Notes: generated from the letters alone by a model not told the origin. 12,728 bases of DNA from Thermocrinis sp. (GCA_022759285.1 JAEMPM010000134.1:1-12728); one strand, 5' to 3'; counted from the first letter of the stretch, positions 1-7,737 are shown. Numbers and translations are program-made.

Positions 1-582
1 TTTCCTCTTTTTGTTTTTGCTCAGAGCTTTGAACAGCTTGAAAAAAAGCTTGCCCAGATCAACACGGTAAAAGTTTCCTTTGTGCAAAAGACCAAATACA
101 CTTGGCGCACAAAGGAGGATGTAGCAAAAGGCTTTTTTTATGCCCAAAAGGGTGGAAAGTTTCGCATAGAGTATGAACAACCAGAGAAGATGATCATTGT
201 CTCCGATGGAAGGAAGGTCGTTCTTTACTATCCAGCCCAGGGCAATGCCTTAATAGACAGTATGGAGAGGAATCAATCTCCAGTGGTAGAGTCCTTGCTT
301 TTGGTATCAAAGCCACTGGGAGAGGTCTTTGATCTTGTGGGAGAGATTGAAAAGGACGGGAGGAAGTTTTTTGTTTTAAAGCCCAAGGTTAATGACGAGT
401 TCTTTCATAGGGTTCTTGTTCATGCGGACCGGGACGGAACGCCAAGGTTAGTTCGCGTGGAGGAAAAAGATGGAACTACTACAGAGATAGAACTTTTAGA
501 GGTGCGCACAAACTTTAGCCCTTCTCAGGGTCTTTTTAAACTACAACTGCCACCCAATGTTAAAGTAAAAAGGGTCTCTTGA
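1..582 (+). CDS. lolA: LolA-like outer-membrane lipoprotein carrier, 5' end outside window
   Basis: The reading frame is open from the first base, so the gene starts upstream of the window. The first residues (FPLFVFA then QS) look like the end of a signal peptide cut after the Ala, with the mature chain starting near position 22. The body fits the LolA family: an amphipathic N-terminal helix, then a Phe-x-Trp-x-type strand region with GKFRIEYEQPEK, DGRKVVLYYP and a C-terminal strand pair ending at VKRVS. LolA is a periplasmic chaperone that carries lipoproteins from the LolCDE complex to the outer membrane. The GTG at 82 could be read as a start but would remove the first helix and the signal peptide, so it is not the true start. 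The GNAT gene follows after 4 bases, suggesting one transcript. The family call is by motif and pattern; LolA is a low-identity family, so confidence is good but not complete. Confidence 0.82.
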   Translation, partial: FPLFVFAQSFEQLEKKLAQINTVKVSFVQKTKYTWRTKEDVAKGFFYAQKGGKFRIEYEQPEKMIIVSDGRKVVLYYPAQGNALIDSMERNQSPVVESLLLVSKPLGEVFDLVGEIEKDGRKFFVLKPKVNDEFFHRVLVHADRDGTPRLVRVEEKDGTTTEIELLEVRTNFSPSQGLFKLQLPPNVKVKRVS

Positions 583-586
583 ACAT

Positions 587-1066
587 ATGGTTAAGATAGA
601 AAGGGCGATCACAGAGGACATAGAGGAGTTAGCTAACATATACTTGGAGGGCTACGCTGGACTTGAGGAATACTCTTACACCCACAGGGAGGATGTGATT
701 GCTTACCTTAACTGGCTCTTTAGGAGGGATGTAGCAGGTGTTTTTGTGGCAGAGGTGGATGGTAAAAAGGTAGGTTTTGTGGCAGCGGACGGGAATTGGT
801 TTAGCAAGAGGGAAGGCAAGGTGGTAGGTGCCATACATGAACTGGTAGTTCTGCCTGGGTACAGAAATAAGGGCATTGGAAAAAAGCTTTTGGAGAAAGC
901 CCTTGAATACTTTAAAGAGAGGGGTCTGCCTCTGGCAGAGCTCTGGGTTGGTGATGAGAACATAAGGGCTATAGAATTTTATAAAAAGCACGGCTTTGAA
1001 GAGAGGGATAGGTTTAACTATTGGATCAGGATGACCAAACGGTTGGAAAATGAGGCTCGTGGTTAA
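587..1066 (+). CDS. GNAT-family N-acetyltransferase
   Basis: This 159-residue protein carries the GNAT fold signature. Residues 84-100 hold HELVVLPGYRNKGIGKK, where the strand followed by YRNKGIG (92-98) is motif A, the acetyl-CoA pyrophosphate-binding loop of type (R/Q)-x-x-G-x-G. Further on, a D-x-N-x-x-A-x-x-F-Y-x-x-x-G-F element (about 123-137) is the usual motif B. It probably transfers an acetyl group from acetyl-CoA to an amine; the acceptor (protein N-terminus, lysine, small molecule) cannot be told from the sequence. The gene begins 4 bases after lolA with only a distant AAAGGG as a ribosome site, and its last 17 bases overlap proB. Its placement between lolA and proB says little about its substrate. 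No membrane segments or signal peptide are seen, so it should be cytoplasmic. Confidence 0.88.
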   Translation: MVKIERAITEDIEELANIYLEGYAGLEEYSYTHREDVIAYLNWLFRRDVAGVFVAEVDGKKVGFVAADGNWFSKREGKVVGAIHELVVLPGYRNKGIGKKLLEKALEYFKERGLPLAELWVGDENIRAIEFYKKHGFEERDRFNYWIRMTKRLENEARG

Positions 1067-2108
1067 AATAGGCTCAAACCTTATCCAAACGGAGGAGGGA
1101 GATATAGACCTCAGTCTCATCAGCAAGCTGGGCAGAGAAATAAAGAGGCTAAAAGCCTTGGGAAATGAGGTGGTCATAGTCTCCTCCGGTGCGGTGCTCT
1201 GTGGTCTAAAGAAGATGAACTTAACAGAAAGACCAAAGAGTTTAGTGGAAAAGCAAGCTTTAGCAGGCATTGGACAGGCTTATCTTATTCATCTTTACGA
1301 CCTTGTCTTTTCCAACTACAAACTGGTGCCCGCTCAGGTGCTTTTGACTTCCGATGTGTTCACCGACAAACACAAGTTTGAGAACGCTAAAAACGCCTTG
1401 GAAAAACTTTTGGAGATGGGTGCGGTGCCCGTGATTAACGAAAACGATGCAGTTGCTGTGGAGGAACTTCTCTTTGGCGACAATGACTTTCTTGCGGTGC
1501 ATACCGCCTTTATGCTTCAGGCGAACCTCTTGGTGATCCTATCTACCGCGGGAGGGCTCAGAGACCACCAAGACCAAGTAATTCCTTTTGTGGAGGATGT
1601 AGATTCAGCCTTTGCCTTTGTTAGAGGGGTTAACTCCACCTACGGCACCGGTGGAATGCTCAGCAAACTTACCGCCACCAAGATTGCAGTACGCTTGGGA
1701 ATTCCGGTGGTTATAACCGGAAAGGAAGATTCTTTGGAGGAGATCCTACAGGGCAGGACAAAAGGTACCTACTTTAAGCCTCTACCTCCACCAAAGCAGA
1801 GCAAAAAACTGTTGGCTATGGTGGAAGAACCAAAGGGTGCCCTTTACATAGATGAGGGGGCTTTTAAGGCCCTCAAATCGGGCAAGAGTCTGCTCCCTGC
1901 AGGTATAAAGAAGGTGGAGGGTAGCTTTCAGCGTGGTGATGTGGTGGTGATCTATACGGAGGATGGTCTGCTGGTGGGCAAAGGTAAAACCAACTTTTCC
2001 TCCGAGGAGCTAAGGAGTGTTCTTGGCAAAAAGGGGGAGGAGGTTAGGCGTATTTTGAGAACCACCAAAGAGGAGGCAGTGCACAGGGACTATATGGTGG
2101 TCTTTTAA
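1050..2108 (+). CDS. proB: Glutamate 5-kinase (amino acid kinase plus PUA domain)
   Basis: ProB phosphorylates L-glutamate with ATP, the first step of proline synthesis, in the cytoplasm. The 352 residues match the usual bacterial length. The amino acid kinase domain (about 1-250) shows the N-terminal VKIGS with Lys6, VSSGAV with Ser46, INENDAV with Asp133, GDND with Asn145, and the glycine loop GTGGMLSK near 200. A PUA domain fills about 255-340. Residues corresponding to the glutamate-binding Lys, Ser, Asp and Asn of E. coli ProB are all present. One deviation: the segment after strand VIL is S165-T166-A-G-G-L where the family usually has T/S-D-x-x-G-L-Y, a nucleotide-contacting site. The ATG at 1050 lies inside the GNAT gene; a GTG at 1059 is an alternative start, but it would leave less of the first strand. 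proA is not in the window. The 3' end overlaps ispD by 4 bases tail to tail. Confidence 0.93.
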   Translation: MRLVVKIGSNLIQTEEGDIDLSLISKLGREIKRLKALGNEVVIVSSGAVLCGLKKMNLTERPKSLVEKQALAGIGQAYLIHLYDLVFSNYKLVPAQVLLTSDVFTDKHKFENAKNALEKLLEMGAVPVINENDAVAVEELLFGDNDFLAVHTAFMLQANLLVILSTAGGLRDHQDQVIPFVEDVDSAFAFVRGVNSTYGTGGMLSKLTATKIAVRLGIPVVITGKEDSLEEILQGRTKGTYFKPLPPPKQSKKLLAMVEEPKGALYIDEGAFKALKSGKSLLPAGIKKVEGSFQRGDVVVIYTEDGLLVGKGKTNFSSEELRSVLGKKGEEVRRILRTTKEEAVHRDYMVVF

Positions 2109-2734
2109 AGTAGCCTTTGGGCAAGGACAAGGTCCTCTGGATATGTGATCTTTATGTTAGTGGGCTCGCCCATAACCACACCTACCCTGTAGCCATACCT
2201 TTCCAAAAGCATGGCATCATCCGTGGCAAAAAAGCCTTCGCTCCTTGCCCGAAAGTGACATTCCAAGAGAACCTTTCTTAAGAAGGCTTGAGGTGTTTGT
2301 GAGTGCCAAAGACCTGTCCTGTCAATAGTTTTTATCACCATACCTTCCGAAACCTGCTTTAGGGTATCCCTGACGGGTAGGGCACAGATCTTCCCTTCAA
2401 AGTCTCCAAGCTCAGACACCTTTAAAAAGAGCTCTTTGCTGGCAAAGGGTCTGGCGCAGTCGTGAATGATCACTATATCTCCCTCTGCCTGCAGGATGCC
2501 TTCAAGGACAGAGTCCTGCCTTTCTTTCCCTCCCGCTACCTTTTTAACCTTTGGTGGTACCTTTATCTTTTGTAGATCCTCCTCCGGCAATACTAAGATG
2601 ACCTCTTCAAAGAGGTCCAATACCTTTTCCAAAGAGTGCATGTAAAGGGGCTTTCCACCAAGTGGAATATACTGCTTTTTTGTGCCGAACCTCCTTCCTT
2701 CACCTGCCGCAAGGAGTATAACGCTCCTTTTCAT
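2105..2734 (-). CDS. ispD: 2-C-methyl-D-erythritol 4-phosphate cytidylyltransferase
   Basis: IspD joins CTP and methylerythritol 4-phosphate to give CDP-methylerythritol in the non-mevalonate isoprenoid pathway. The 209-residue protein starts with the nucleotide-binding motif LLAAGEGRRFG followed by K-K-Q-Y (Arg14 and Lys20 being the expected catalytic CTP-contacting residues), then IHDCARPF, PVRDTLK, a Q-T-P-Q-A-F element, ATDDAMLLERYG, and ends with GEPTNIKITYPEDL, all hallmarks of IspD. Length is slightly short for the family (about 220-235) but complete. It is the last gene of the minus-strand unit and its ATG overlaps the uvrB stop as ATGA; no separate Shine-Dalgarno sequence is seen, so it probably depends on coupling to uvrB. 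ispF, often linked or fused to ispD, is absent here. The 3' end meets proB tail to tail. Confidence 0.95.
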   Translation of the reverse strand: MKRSVILLAAGEGRRFGTKKQYIPLGGKPLYMHSLEKVLDLFEEVILVLPEEDLQKIKVPPKVKKVAGGKERQDSVLEGILQAEGDIVIIHDCARPFASKELFLKVSELGDFEGKICALPVRDTLKQVSEGMVIKTIDRTGLWHSQTPQAFLRKVLLECHFRARSEGFFATDDAMLLERYGYRVGVVMGEPTNIKITYPEDLVLAQRLL

Positions 2735-4725
2735 ACCAGGTTCAAAAGTTCTCTGAGTTTTTTGATCTCATCCCTCAGCTTTGCTGCCTTCTCAAACTCC
2801 CACCTCTTTGCACACTCCCACATTTCCTTTTCCAGACGGCTGATCTTTTCTATGAGGTCTTCTTCGCTCTTTATGTCCTTGGGTAGCTTTAACGGTAGAC
2901 GCACATAGTCCAGCTCCTCTATAGCTAAGAGCTCCTTTACGGGCTTTACTATGCTCTTGGGAGTTATTCCGTGCTCTCTGTTGTATTTCTCTTGAATTTC
3001 TCTCCTTCTGTTGGTTTCCTCTATGGCTTTCTGCATGGAGGGGGTTATGCGGTCTGCGTAAAGGATGACTTTGCCGTTTATGTTCCTTGCAGCCCTTCCT
3101 ATCATCTGAATAAGCGAAGTGTAGCTTCTCAAAAAGCCCTCCTTGTCTGCCTCCAAAATGGCAACCAAAGAGACCTCGGGCAAGTCCAAACCTTCCCTAA
3201 GCAGATTAACTCCCACTATCACATCAATGCTTCCCTCTCTCAGCTCTTTTACCACCTTTGCCCTCTCTATGGCATCAAGCTCTGAGTGCATATACTTGGC
3301 TTTTATGTTCCTCTCCTGAAGGTATTCTGCCACTTCCTCTGCGAGCCTTTTGGTGGTAGTTAGCACAAGTGCCCTCTCTTTTCTCTTCTTTCTCTCCTGA
3401 ATTTCTCTGACCAGGTCCTCTAACTGTCCAGTGGTGGGTCTAACTTCCACCTGTGGGTCCAAAAGTCCCGTAGGTCTAACGATCTGTTCCACCACTACAC
3501 CTTTACTTCTCTCTATCTCCCATTGTCCTGGGGTAGCGGAAACGTATATGGCTTGGTTGATCCTCTCCAAAAACTCTTCAAACTTTAGCGGTCTGTTGTC
3601 CAAAGCGGAGGGTAATCTCCAGCCGTACTCCACCAGTTTTTCTTTGCGGGATCTGTCTCCGTTATACATAGCCCTTATTTGAGGGATGGTTACGTGGGAC
3701 TCGTCTATTATGAGCAGAAAGTCCTCGGGGAAATAGTCAAGCAAGGTGTAGGGAGGTTCTCCCGGCTGTCTTCCATCAAAGTACCTGGAGTAGTTCTCTA
3801 TTCCCTTGCAGTGTCCAAGTTCCCTGATCATTTCTATATCGTGCATAGTTCTTTGGTAGAGCCTTTGGGCTTCTACGAGCCTTCCCCGATCCTTGAACCA
3901 CTTTACCCTCTCGTGCAGGTCTCTCTCTATCTGCTCCAGGGCAGATTCTATGATGTCCCGGGGTGCTATGTAGTGGGATGCAGGGAAAAGCACCACCTTT
4001 TGGAGTTCCTTTAGCTTGTTTCTGTTGAAGGCATCCAAAAGGCTTATGCTCTCTATTTCGTCGTCCCAAAACTCTACCCTGATAATTTGGTCCTCCATGT
4101 CGGAGGGGATGATCTCCAAGGCAGAACCTCTGAAAGAAAAGGTTGCCCTCTTTATGGAGTAATCGTTCCTTTCGTACCCTATCTCCACCAACATCCTTGC
4201 CAGCTTGCTCTGGCTTATCCTTTTTCCTACCTCTAAGGGTATTCTCATAGAGTAGTAGGAGTGAGGCGAACCAAGTCCGTATATACAGGAAACAGACGCC
4301 ACTACTATCACATCCCTCCTCTCCAAAACGGATATGGTGGCGGAGTGTCTGTAGCGCTCCAGTATTTCGTTTATGGATGCATCTTTTTCTATGTATAGGT
4401 CCTTCTCGGGTATGTATGCCTCCGGCTGATAGTAATCGTAATAAGAGATAAAGTATTCAACCCGATTGTGAGGAAAAAGCTCTTTCAATTCTCTGTAGAG
4501 CTGTGCTGCAAGGATCTTATTGTGGGCAATTATAAGGGTGGGCTTTCCGTATTTGGCTATCACATTGGCTATGGTGAAGGTTTTTCCTGTGCCGGTGGCA
4601 CCAAGGAGCACTTGGTCCTTTACACCGCGCAGAAGGTTGTCCAAAAGTTCCTCAATAGCCTTAGGCTGGTCTCCCGCAGGCTTTAGATTGGTGTAAAGCC
4701 TAAAGGTCTCTTCTGTTTGAATCAT
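2731..4725 (-). CDS. uvrB: UvrABC excision nuclease subunit B
   Basis: UvrB is the DNA-damage verification helicase of nucleotide excision repair; it is loaded by UvrA and then recruits UvrC. The 664 residues are full length (E. coli 673). Visible elements: Walker A GATGTGKT at 42-49, the beta-hairpin that inserts between strands (YDYYQPEAYIP, near 95-105), the DExx-box DESH at 341-344, SATPG of motif III, helicase motifs V and VI with GVNLLREGLDLPEVSLV and QMIGRAARN, and a C-terminal UVR domain (about 620-660) with W-E-F-E-K-A-A-x-L-R-D-E-I used for UvrC contact. The start is supported by the typical opening F-x-L-x-x-x-x-x-P-A-G-D-Q-P-x-A-I. The ribosome site is weak (AAAGG about 15 bases upstream). 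lpxA lies 11 bases upstream and ispD overlaps downstream. No uvrA or uvrC is in view. Confidence 0.98.
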   Translation of the reverse strand: MIQTEETFRLYTNLKPAGDQPKAIEELLDNLLRGVKDQVLLGATGTGKTFTIANVIAKYGKPTLIIAHNKILAAQLYRELKELFPHNRVEYFISYYDYYQPEAYIPEKDLYIEKDASINEILERYRHSATISVLERRDVIVVASVSCIYGLGSPHSYYSMRIPLEVGKRISQSKLARMLVEIGYERNDYSIKRATFSFRGSALEIIPSDMEDQIIRVEFWDDEIESISLLDAFNRNKLKELQKVVLFPASHYIAPRDIIESALEQIERDLHERVKWFKDRGRLVEAQRLYQRTMHDIEMIRELGHCKGIENYSRYFDGRQPGEPPYTLLDYFPEDFLLIIDESHVTIPQIRAMYNGDRSRKEKLVEYGWRLPSALDNRPLKFEEFLERINQAIYVSATPGQWEIERSKGVVVEQIVRPTGLLDPQVEVRPTTGQLEDLVREIQERKKRKERALVLTTTKRLAEEVAEYLQERNIKAKYMHSELDAIERAKVVKELREGSIDVIVGVNLLREGLDLPEVSLVAILEADKEGFLRSYTSLIQMIGRAARNINGKVILYADRITPSMQKAIEETNRRREIQEKYNREHGITPKSIVKPVKELLAIEELDYVRLPLKLPKDIKSEEDLIEKISRLEKEMWECAKRWEFEKAAKLRDEIKKLRELLNLV

Positions 4726-4736
4726 CTTTTAATAAA

Positions 4737-5528
4737 TTATCCTTTGCCCGCATCCCTTGCTACACCCCTTTTACTGCTCTGTAAAAACTCCACTAGCTTT
4801 TTAACCTCAGGACTGTCTGGGAACTCGCTGAGGACCTTTTCTATGGCCTCCTTCCTCAAAAGACCACTTCTAAAGAGTATGCGGTAAGCCCTCTTTAGGA
4901 TGTTTATGGTTTCCTTTGAAAAGCCCCTCCTTTCTAAGCCTACGGTATTTATACCATAAAGGTGAGCATGCTGTCCGGAAGCTCGGGTAAAGGGTGGCAC
5001 ATCCAAAGAAACTCCAGACACACCGCCAACCATGGCATAGTCTCCTACCCTTGCCCACTGATGAACTGCGGAGAGCCCACCTATGAAGGCATACTCCCCT
5101 ACCTCCACGTGTCCACCTAAGGTAGCGCAGTTTGCCATTATGGCTCCCCTTTTCACCACGCAATCGTGGGCTACATGGGCGTACGCCATAAGCATAACAT
5201 CGTCCTCTATGATGGTCTTTCCGGTCCCAAAGGGTGTACCCCTGTGGATGGTAACGTACTCCCTTATGAGCACCCTGTTGCCTATTATCACTTCCGTATC
5301 TTCCCCTTGGTATTTCAGATGCTGAGGTTCCTCTCCTATTATGACACCGTCGTAGATTTTGCAGTTTTCCCCGATTTGGACCCTTCCCTTTATGCTGATC
5401 CTTGCACCCAACTTAGTGCCTTTGCCTATTCTAATACTTCCCTCCAATAGACAAAAGGGTCCTATCTCAACGTCCTCTTCCAAGTGCACGTCTCCCAAAA
5501 GGATCGCGGTTGGATGAACCTTTATCAT
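4737..5528 (-). CDS. lpxA: UDP-N-acetylglucosamine O-acyltransferase (LpxA)
   Basis: LpxA transfers a 3-hydroxyacyl chain from acyl carrier protein to UDP-GlcNAc, the first step of lipid A synthesis. The 263-residue chain is a left-handed beta-helix of hexapeptide repeats (residues about 1-185) followed by a helical C-terminal part with GLERRGFSKE. The catalytic His is in AHVAHDC (His121, equivalent to E. coli His125); His140 and His156 match E. coli His144 and His160. IHRGT and LKYQGE are also typical. The position that acts as the acyl-chain ruler in E. coli (Gly173) is Gly169 here, which favours a long acyl chain by analogy. A Shine-Dalgarno GGGAG lies 7 bases before the ATG, and the start overlaps the cinA stop as ATGA. 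Unlike in E. coli, lpxD, fabZ and lpxB are not adjacent. It shows that the organism makes lipid A. Confidence 0.97.
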   Translation of the reverse strand: MIKVHPTAILLGDVHLEEDVEIGPFCLLEGSIRIGKGTKLGARISIKGRVQIGENCKIYDGVIIGEEPQHLKYQGEDTEVIIGNRVLIREYVTIHRGTPFGTGKTIIEDDVMLMAYAHVAHDCVVKRGAIMANCATLGGHVEVGEYAFIGGLSAVHQWARVGDYAMVGGVSGVSLDVPPFTRASGQHAHLYGINTVGLERRGFSKETINILKRAYRILFRSGLLRKEAIEKVLSEFPDSPEVKKLVEFLQSSKRGVARDAGKG

Positions 5529-6196
5529 CGGATTACTCCCAAAAGAAATCTTCTAAGCAGGTTTAAAGCCAGTTGAGTTGCCAAAAAACGGTTTTCGTTC
5601 CTGCCAAGTTTGAGCACGTGTCTTTCCACTATAACTTCCTCGTCTGTACCCAAGGCTATGTAGGTCAGGCCCACAGGCTTTGTTGGAGTTGCTCCAGAAG
5701 GACCCGCTATGCCGGTGATGGCAATGGAGATATCTGCGTCCGTTTCCTCCAGTGCGGATATACACATAGTCCTGCAAACTTCCTCGGAGACCGCACCGTA
5801 CTTTTGTAAGAGCTCTCTTTCTACGCTCAAAAGCTTTGTTTTTAGTTCATTGGCATATACCACAAAGCCACCCAGAAAGTATTGACTACTGCCCGGTACA
5901 TTCACAAGTCTTGCGGACAATAGCCCTCCAGTGCAACTTTCTGCAACCGTGAGTTTTAAACCCCTTTCCTTTAAGAGCTCTCCCACCACTTCCTCCATGT
6001 CCTTTTTGTCGTCTGCATAAACATAAAAGCCGAGCTCTTGCCGTGCCCTCCTCCAATCCTCCTCACTGTCAAAGTATATGTCTATACCACCTAACCATTC
6101 GTACACCCTTGGATAGTTAAGGTTTTCTCTCTCCAAGCCAAAGGTTCTTAAAATGTAGCCCTCTTTAAAAGAGCCTTCACACACCCCCACCCTCAT
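5525..6196 (-). CDS. cinA: CinA C-terminal (PncC-type amidohydrolase) protein lacking the MoCF domain
   Basis: The 223-residue protein has a complete C-terminal CinA domain from about 67: LTVAESCTGG (Ser87 in the conserved nucleophile position), GGFVVYANELK, GAVSEEV, ITGIAGPSGAT and KPVGLTYIAL. This domain in E. coli PncC deamidates nicotinamide mononucleotide in pyridine-nucleotide salvage. Before it, residues about 13-66 resemble the linker (KH-like) domain of full CinA (IL-R-T-F-G-L, then a D-S-E-E-D-W-x-x-A strand-helix part and F-Y-V-Y-A-D-D) but shortened. The N-terminal MoCF (COG1058) domain of about 170 residues found in full CinA is absent; the ATG at 6196 overlaps the stop of the upstream gene, and a GAGG ribosome site sits 7 bases before it, so this is the true start and not a frameshift remnant. 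NMN deamidase activity is inferred from the family, not shown. Confidence 0.88.
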   Translation of the reverse strand: MRVGVCEGSFKEGYILRTFGLERENLNYPRVYEWLGGIDIYFDSEEDWRRARQELGFYVYADDKKDMEEVVGELLKERGLKLTVAESCTGGLLSARLVNVPGSSQYFLGGFVVYANELKTKLLSVERELLQKYGAVSEEVCRTMCISALEETDADISIAITGIAGPSGATPTKPVGLTYIALGTDEEVIVERHVLKLGRNENRFLATQLALNLLRRFLLGVIR

Positions 6197-7737
6197 TCCA
6201 AAACCTCAAACCTGTAATAAGGCTCTTTGGCAAAACTTCCCACGCTGTGTCCAGGGTCAAAGGGCTGAAACTCCTCAAAGGAAAGAGGCACATAAACTAC
6301 ATCTTCCGCCACGTTGGGTGTGATAACCACATCAAACTCTTTTCCTCTTAGGGTTAGTTTGTTCTTCACTCCCAGCTTTCTTGCGGTTTTTTCCGACATG
6401 TATGCCTTCTGGTACCTTTCTATGTTGTGGGTCCAAGGGTTCCAGTGTCCCAGCTCATCCACCAAACCGTTGGAGGTATAAAGCACTATTCCTTCCTTTA
6501 ACCACCCACTTGCGGCCTGTTCTTCAAGGGGTGGCAGTTTTAAAGGCGTTCCCTCAAAACCGGGCTCCACCTTTAAAAACTCTTCCACCTTTACCTCAAT
6601 GCCAAACACTTCTCCCAAAAATGTGTAGGGAACTACCACACCTTCCGGCTTTTTTATAGCCTGTGGGCAAAAGTAAACCCTTCCAAAGCTGTTTCTGTAC
6701 GCTATAAAATCCCTCTCAGAAAAGTTGGCACTGCCCACTACAAGGGTAGAATACTGGGAAGTCAAGTTTGGAAAGAGGGTAAAATGCACCGAAAACTTCT
6801 CTTTTATTCTTTCCCTGACTTCCTGCGGAAGCTGAACTAACGGATTTCCAAAGAACACAAAGCTATCGTAGTCCTCTATGTTACTCACAAGTTCCTTCAG
6901 TTCCTTTGCAGGAAGTGGCATAAGGTCTCCCACAAAACTGTAATCCACCCCAAAGCGTTTTTTCAGTTTATAAAGGATGCTAAGAACTTGGTTTTTGAAG
7001 GGTGATGCAAGGAGGTCTGTGCCCACCAGCAGGAGGGTTTTTACAAGGTGCATAGCTTTCTTTAGTTCCACCACCAGAGGGTCTGTGTGCTCTGGCTCCA
7101 GAAGGCTGTTCATAAAAGAAAGCTGTTTTATTGGATTCAAAAGTACCCGCTTTTTAGCTTTGGCACATAGAGTAGCATACCTAGAGCTAACACAAACAAG
7201 GTAAGCAGACTTTTCCACCGCATCTACCAGATATCTCGTGGACATAACCTCAGAGAATACAGGCTCTGCCTCCCAGCCAATTATGAGCATATAGTTCTGC
7301 CATTGGTTGAAGAAGACCTCCGAGGGATTGCAGTCCAACACGGGGGCATCCACAAAGACATCCCCCAACTGCCTTGCCAAAAGATACTCCTCAAGGCTTG
7401 AAAGATGCCTGTCTAAAACTATGGCAACTTTTCCTTTAAGGCGTTCCTTTATTAGCTCCTTGGCTTGTTCTTGGGAGATGTTTAAAAGTTCCTGCCCTTG
7501 CCATAAGTAAAAGCCCAGTAGCCGGAGGGGATTTTGTACAACCTCTTGCAGTAAAGTTATACCTTTGCTACAGAGACTTCCCATACCCTTTGGGTCTGCA
7601 GGGTGTCCGTAAAGGTCTACAGGCTTTCCTTGTGCTTTATACAGCACATAACCACACCCACAACCACAGCCTGCACACTGGCTAACTGTTTGCTCTTCAA
7701 AGGGCTTTCTTGTTAATGGAATAGAAGGCGGTGTCAT
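6193..7737 (-). CDS. Compact molybdopterin-oxidoreductase-family protein with N-terminal [4Fe-4S] site
   Basis: The 514-residue protein begins with a CxxCxxxC-x27-C cluster motif (Cys21, 24, 28, 56; an extra Cys26 in CGCGCG) and C-S-K-G with Lys58, the basic residue that in formate dehydrogenase and nitrate reductase relays electrons between the cluster and the molybdopterin. Then come weak matches to the catalytic fold: MLIIGWEAEP (150-159), FFGNPLVQLP (295-304), a stretch near 325-350 that resembles the usual A-D-V-V-L-P/E-x-G-T/N-x-E-G-R-V run but with most key residues changed, and a well-kept C-terminal dinucleotide-binding domain from about 445 (M-S-E-K-T-A-R-K-L-G-V, VVYVPLSFE, FAKEPYY). 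The chain is far shorter than typical catalytic subunits (about 700-900). No clear Cys/SeCys/Asp molybdenum ligand is seen; Cys136 is a candidate. No Tat signal, so likely cytoplasmic. No recognisable ribosome site precedes the ATG. Specific substrate unknown; it may be a degenerate or NuoG-like electron-transfer subunit. Confidence 0.75.
   Translation of the reverse strand: MTPPSIPLTRKPFEEQTVSQCAGCGCGCGYVLYKAQGKPVDLYGHPADPKGMGSLCSKGITLLQEVVQNPLRLLGFYLWQGQELLNISQEQAKELIKERLKGKVAIVLDRHLSSLEEYLLARQLGDVFVDAPVLDCNPSEVFFNQWQNYMLIIGWEAEPVFSEVMSTRYLVDAVEKSAYLVCVSSRYATLCAKAKKRVLLNPIKQLSFMNSLLEPEHTDPLVVELKKAMHLVKTLLLVGTDLLASPFKNQVLSILYKLKKRFGVDYSFVGDLMPLPAKELKELVSNIEDYDSFVFFGNPLVQLPQEVRERIKEKFSVHFTLFPNLTSQYSTLVVGSANFSERDFIAYRNSFGRVYFCPQAIKKPEGVVVPYTFLGEVFGIEVKVEEFLKVEPGFEGTPLKLPPLEEQAASGWLKEGIVLYTSNGLVDELGHWNPWTHNIERYQKAYMSEKTARKLGVKNKLTLRGKEFDVVITPNVAEDVVYVPLSFEEFQPFDPGHSVGSFAKEPYYRFEVLE

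Noticed and set aside
82..120. GTG at 82 as start of the first gene
   Set aside because: The frame is open to the window edge and the upstream residues read as a signal peptide end plus the first LolA helix, so the gene starts outside the window.
629..1270. 213-codon open frame antisense to the acetyltransferase and proB genes
   Set aside because: It covers two well-supported genes on the other strand, has no recognisable domain and looks like a mirror of their codon use.
2124..2136. AGGAC-AAG-GTCCT hairpin just past the proB stop as a terminator
   Set aside because: The stem is only 5 base pairs with a 3-base loop, no T-run follows on either strand, and it lies inside the ispD coding region.
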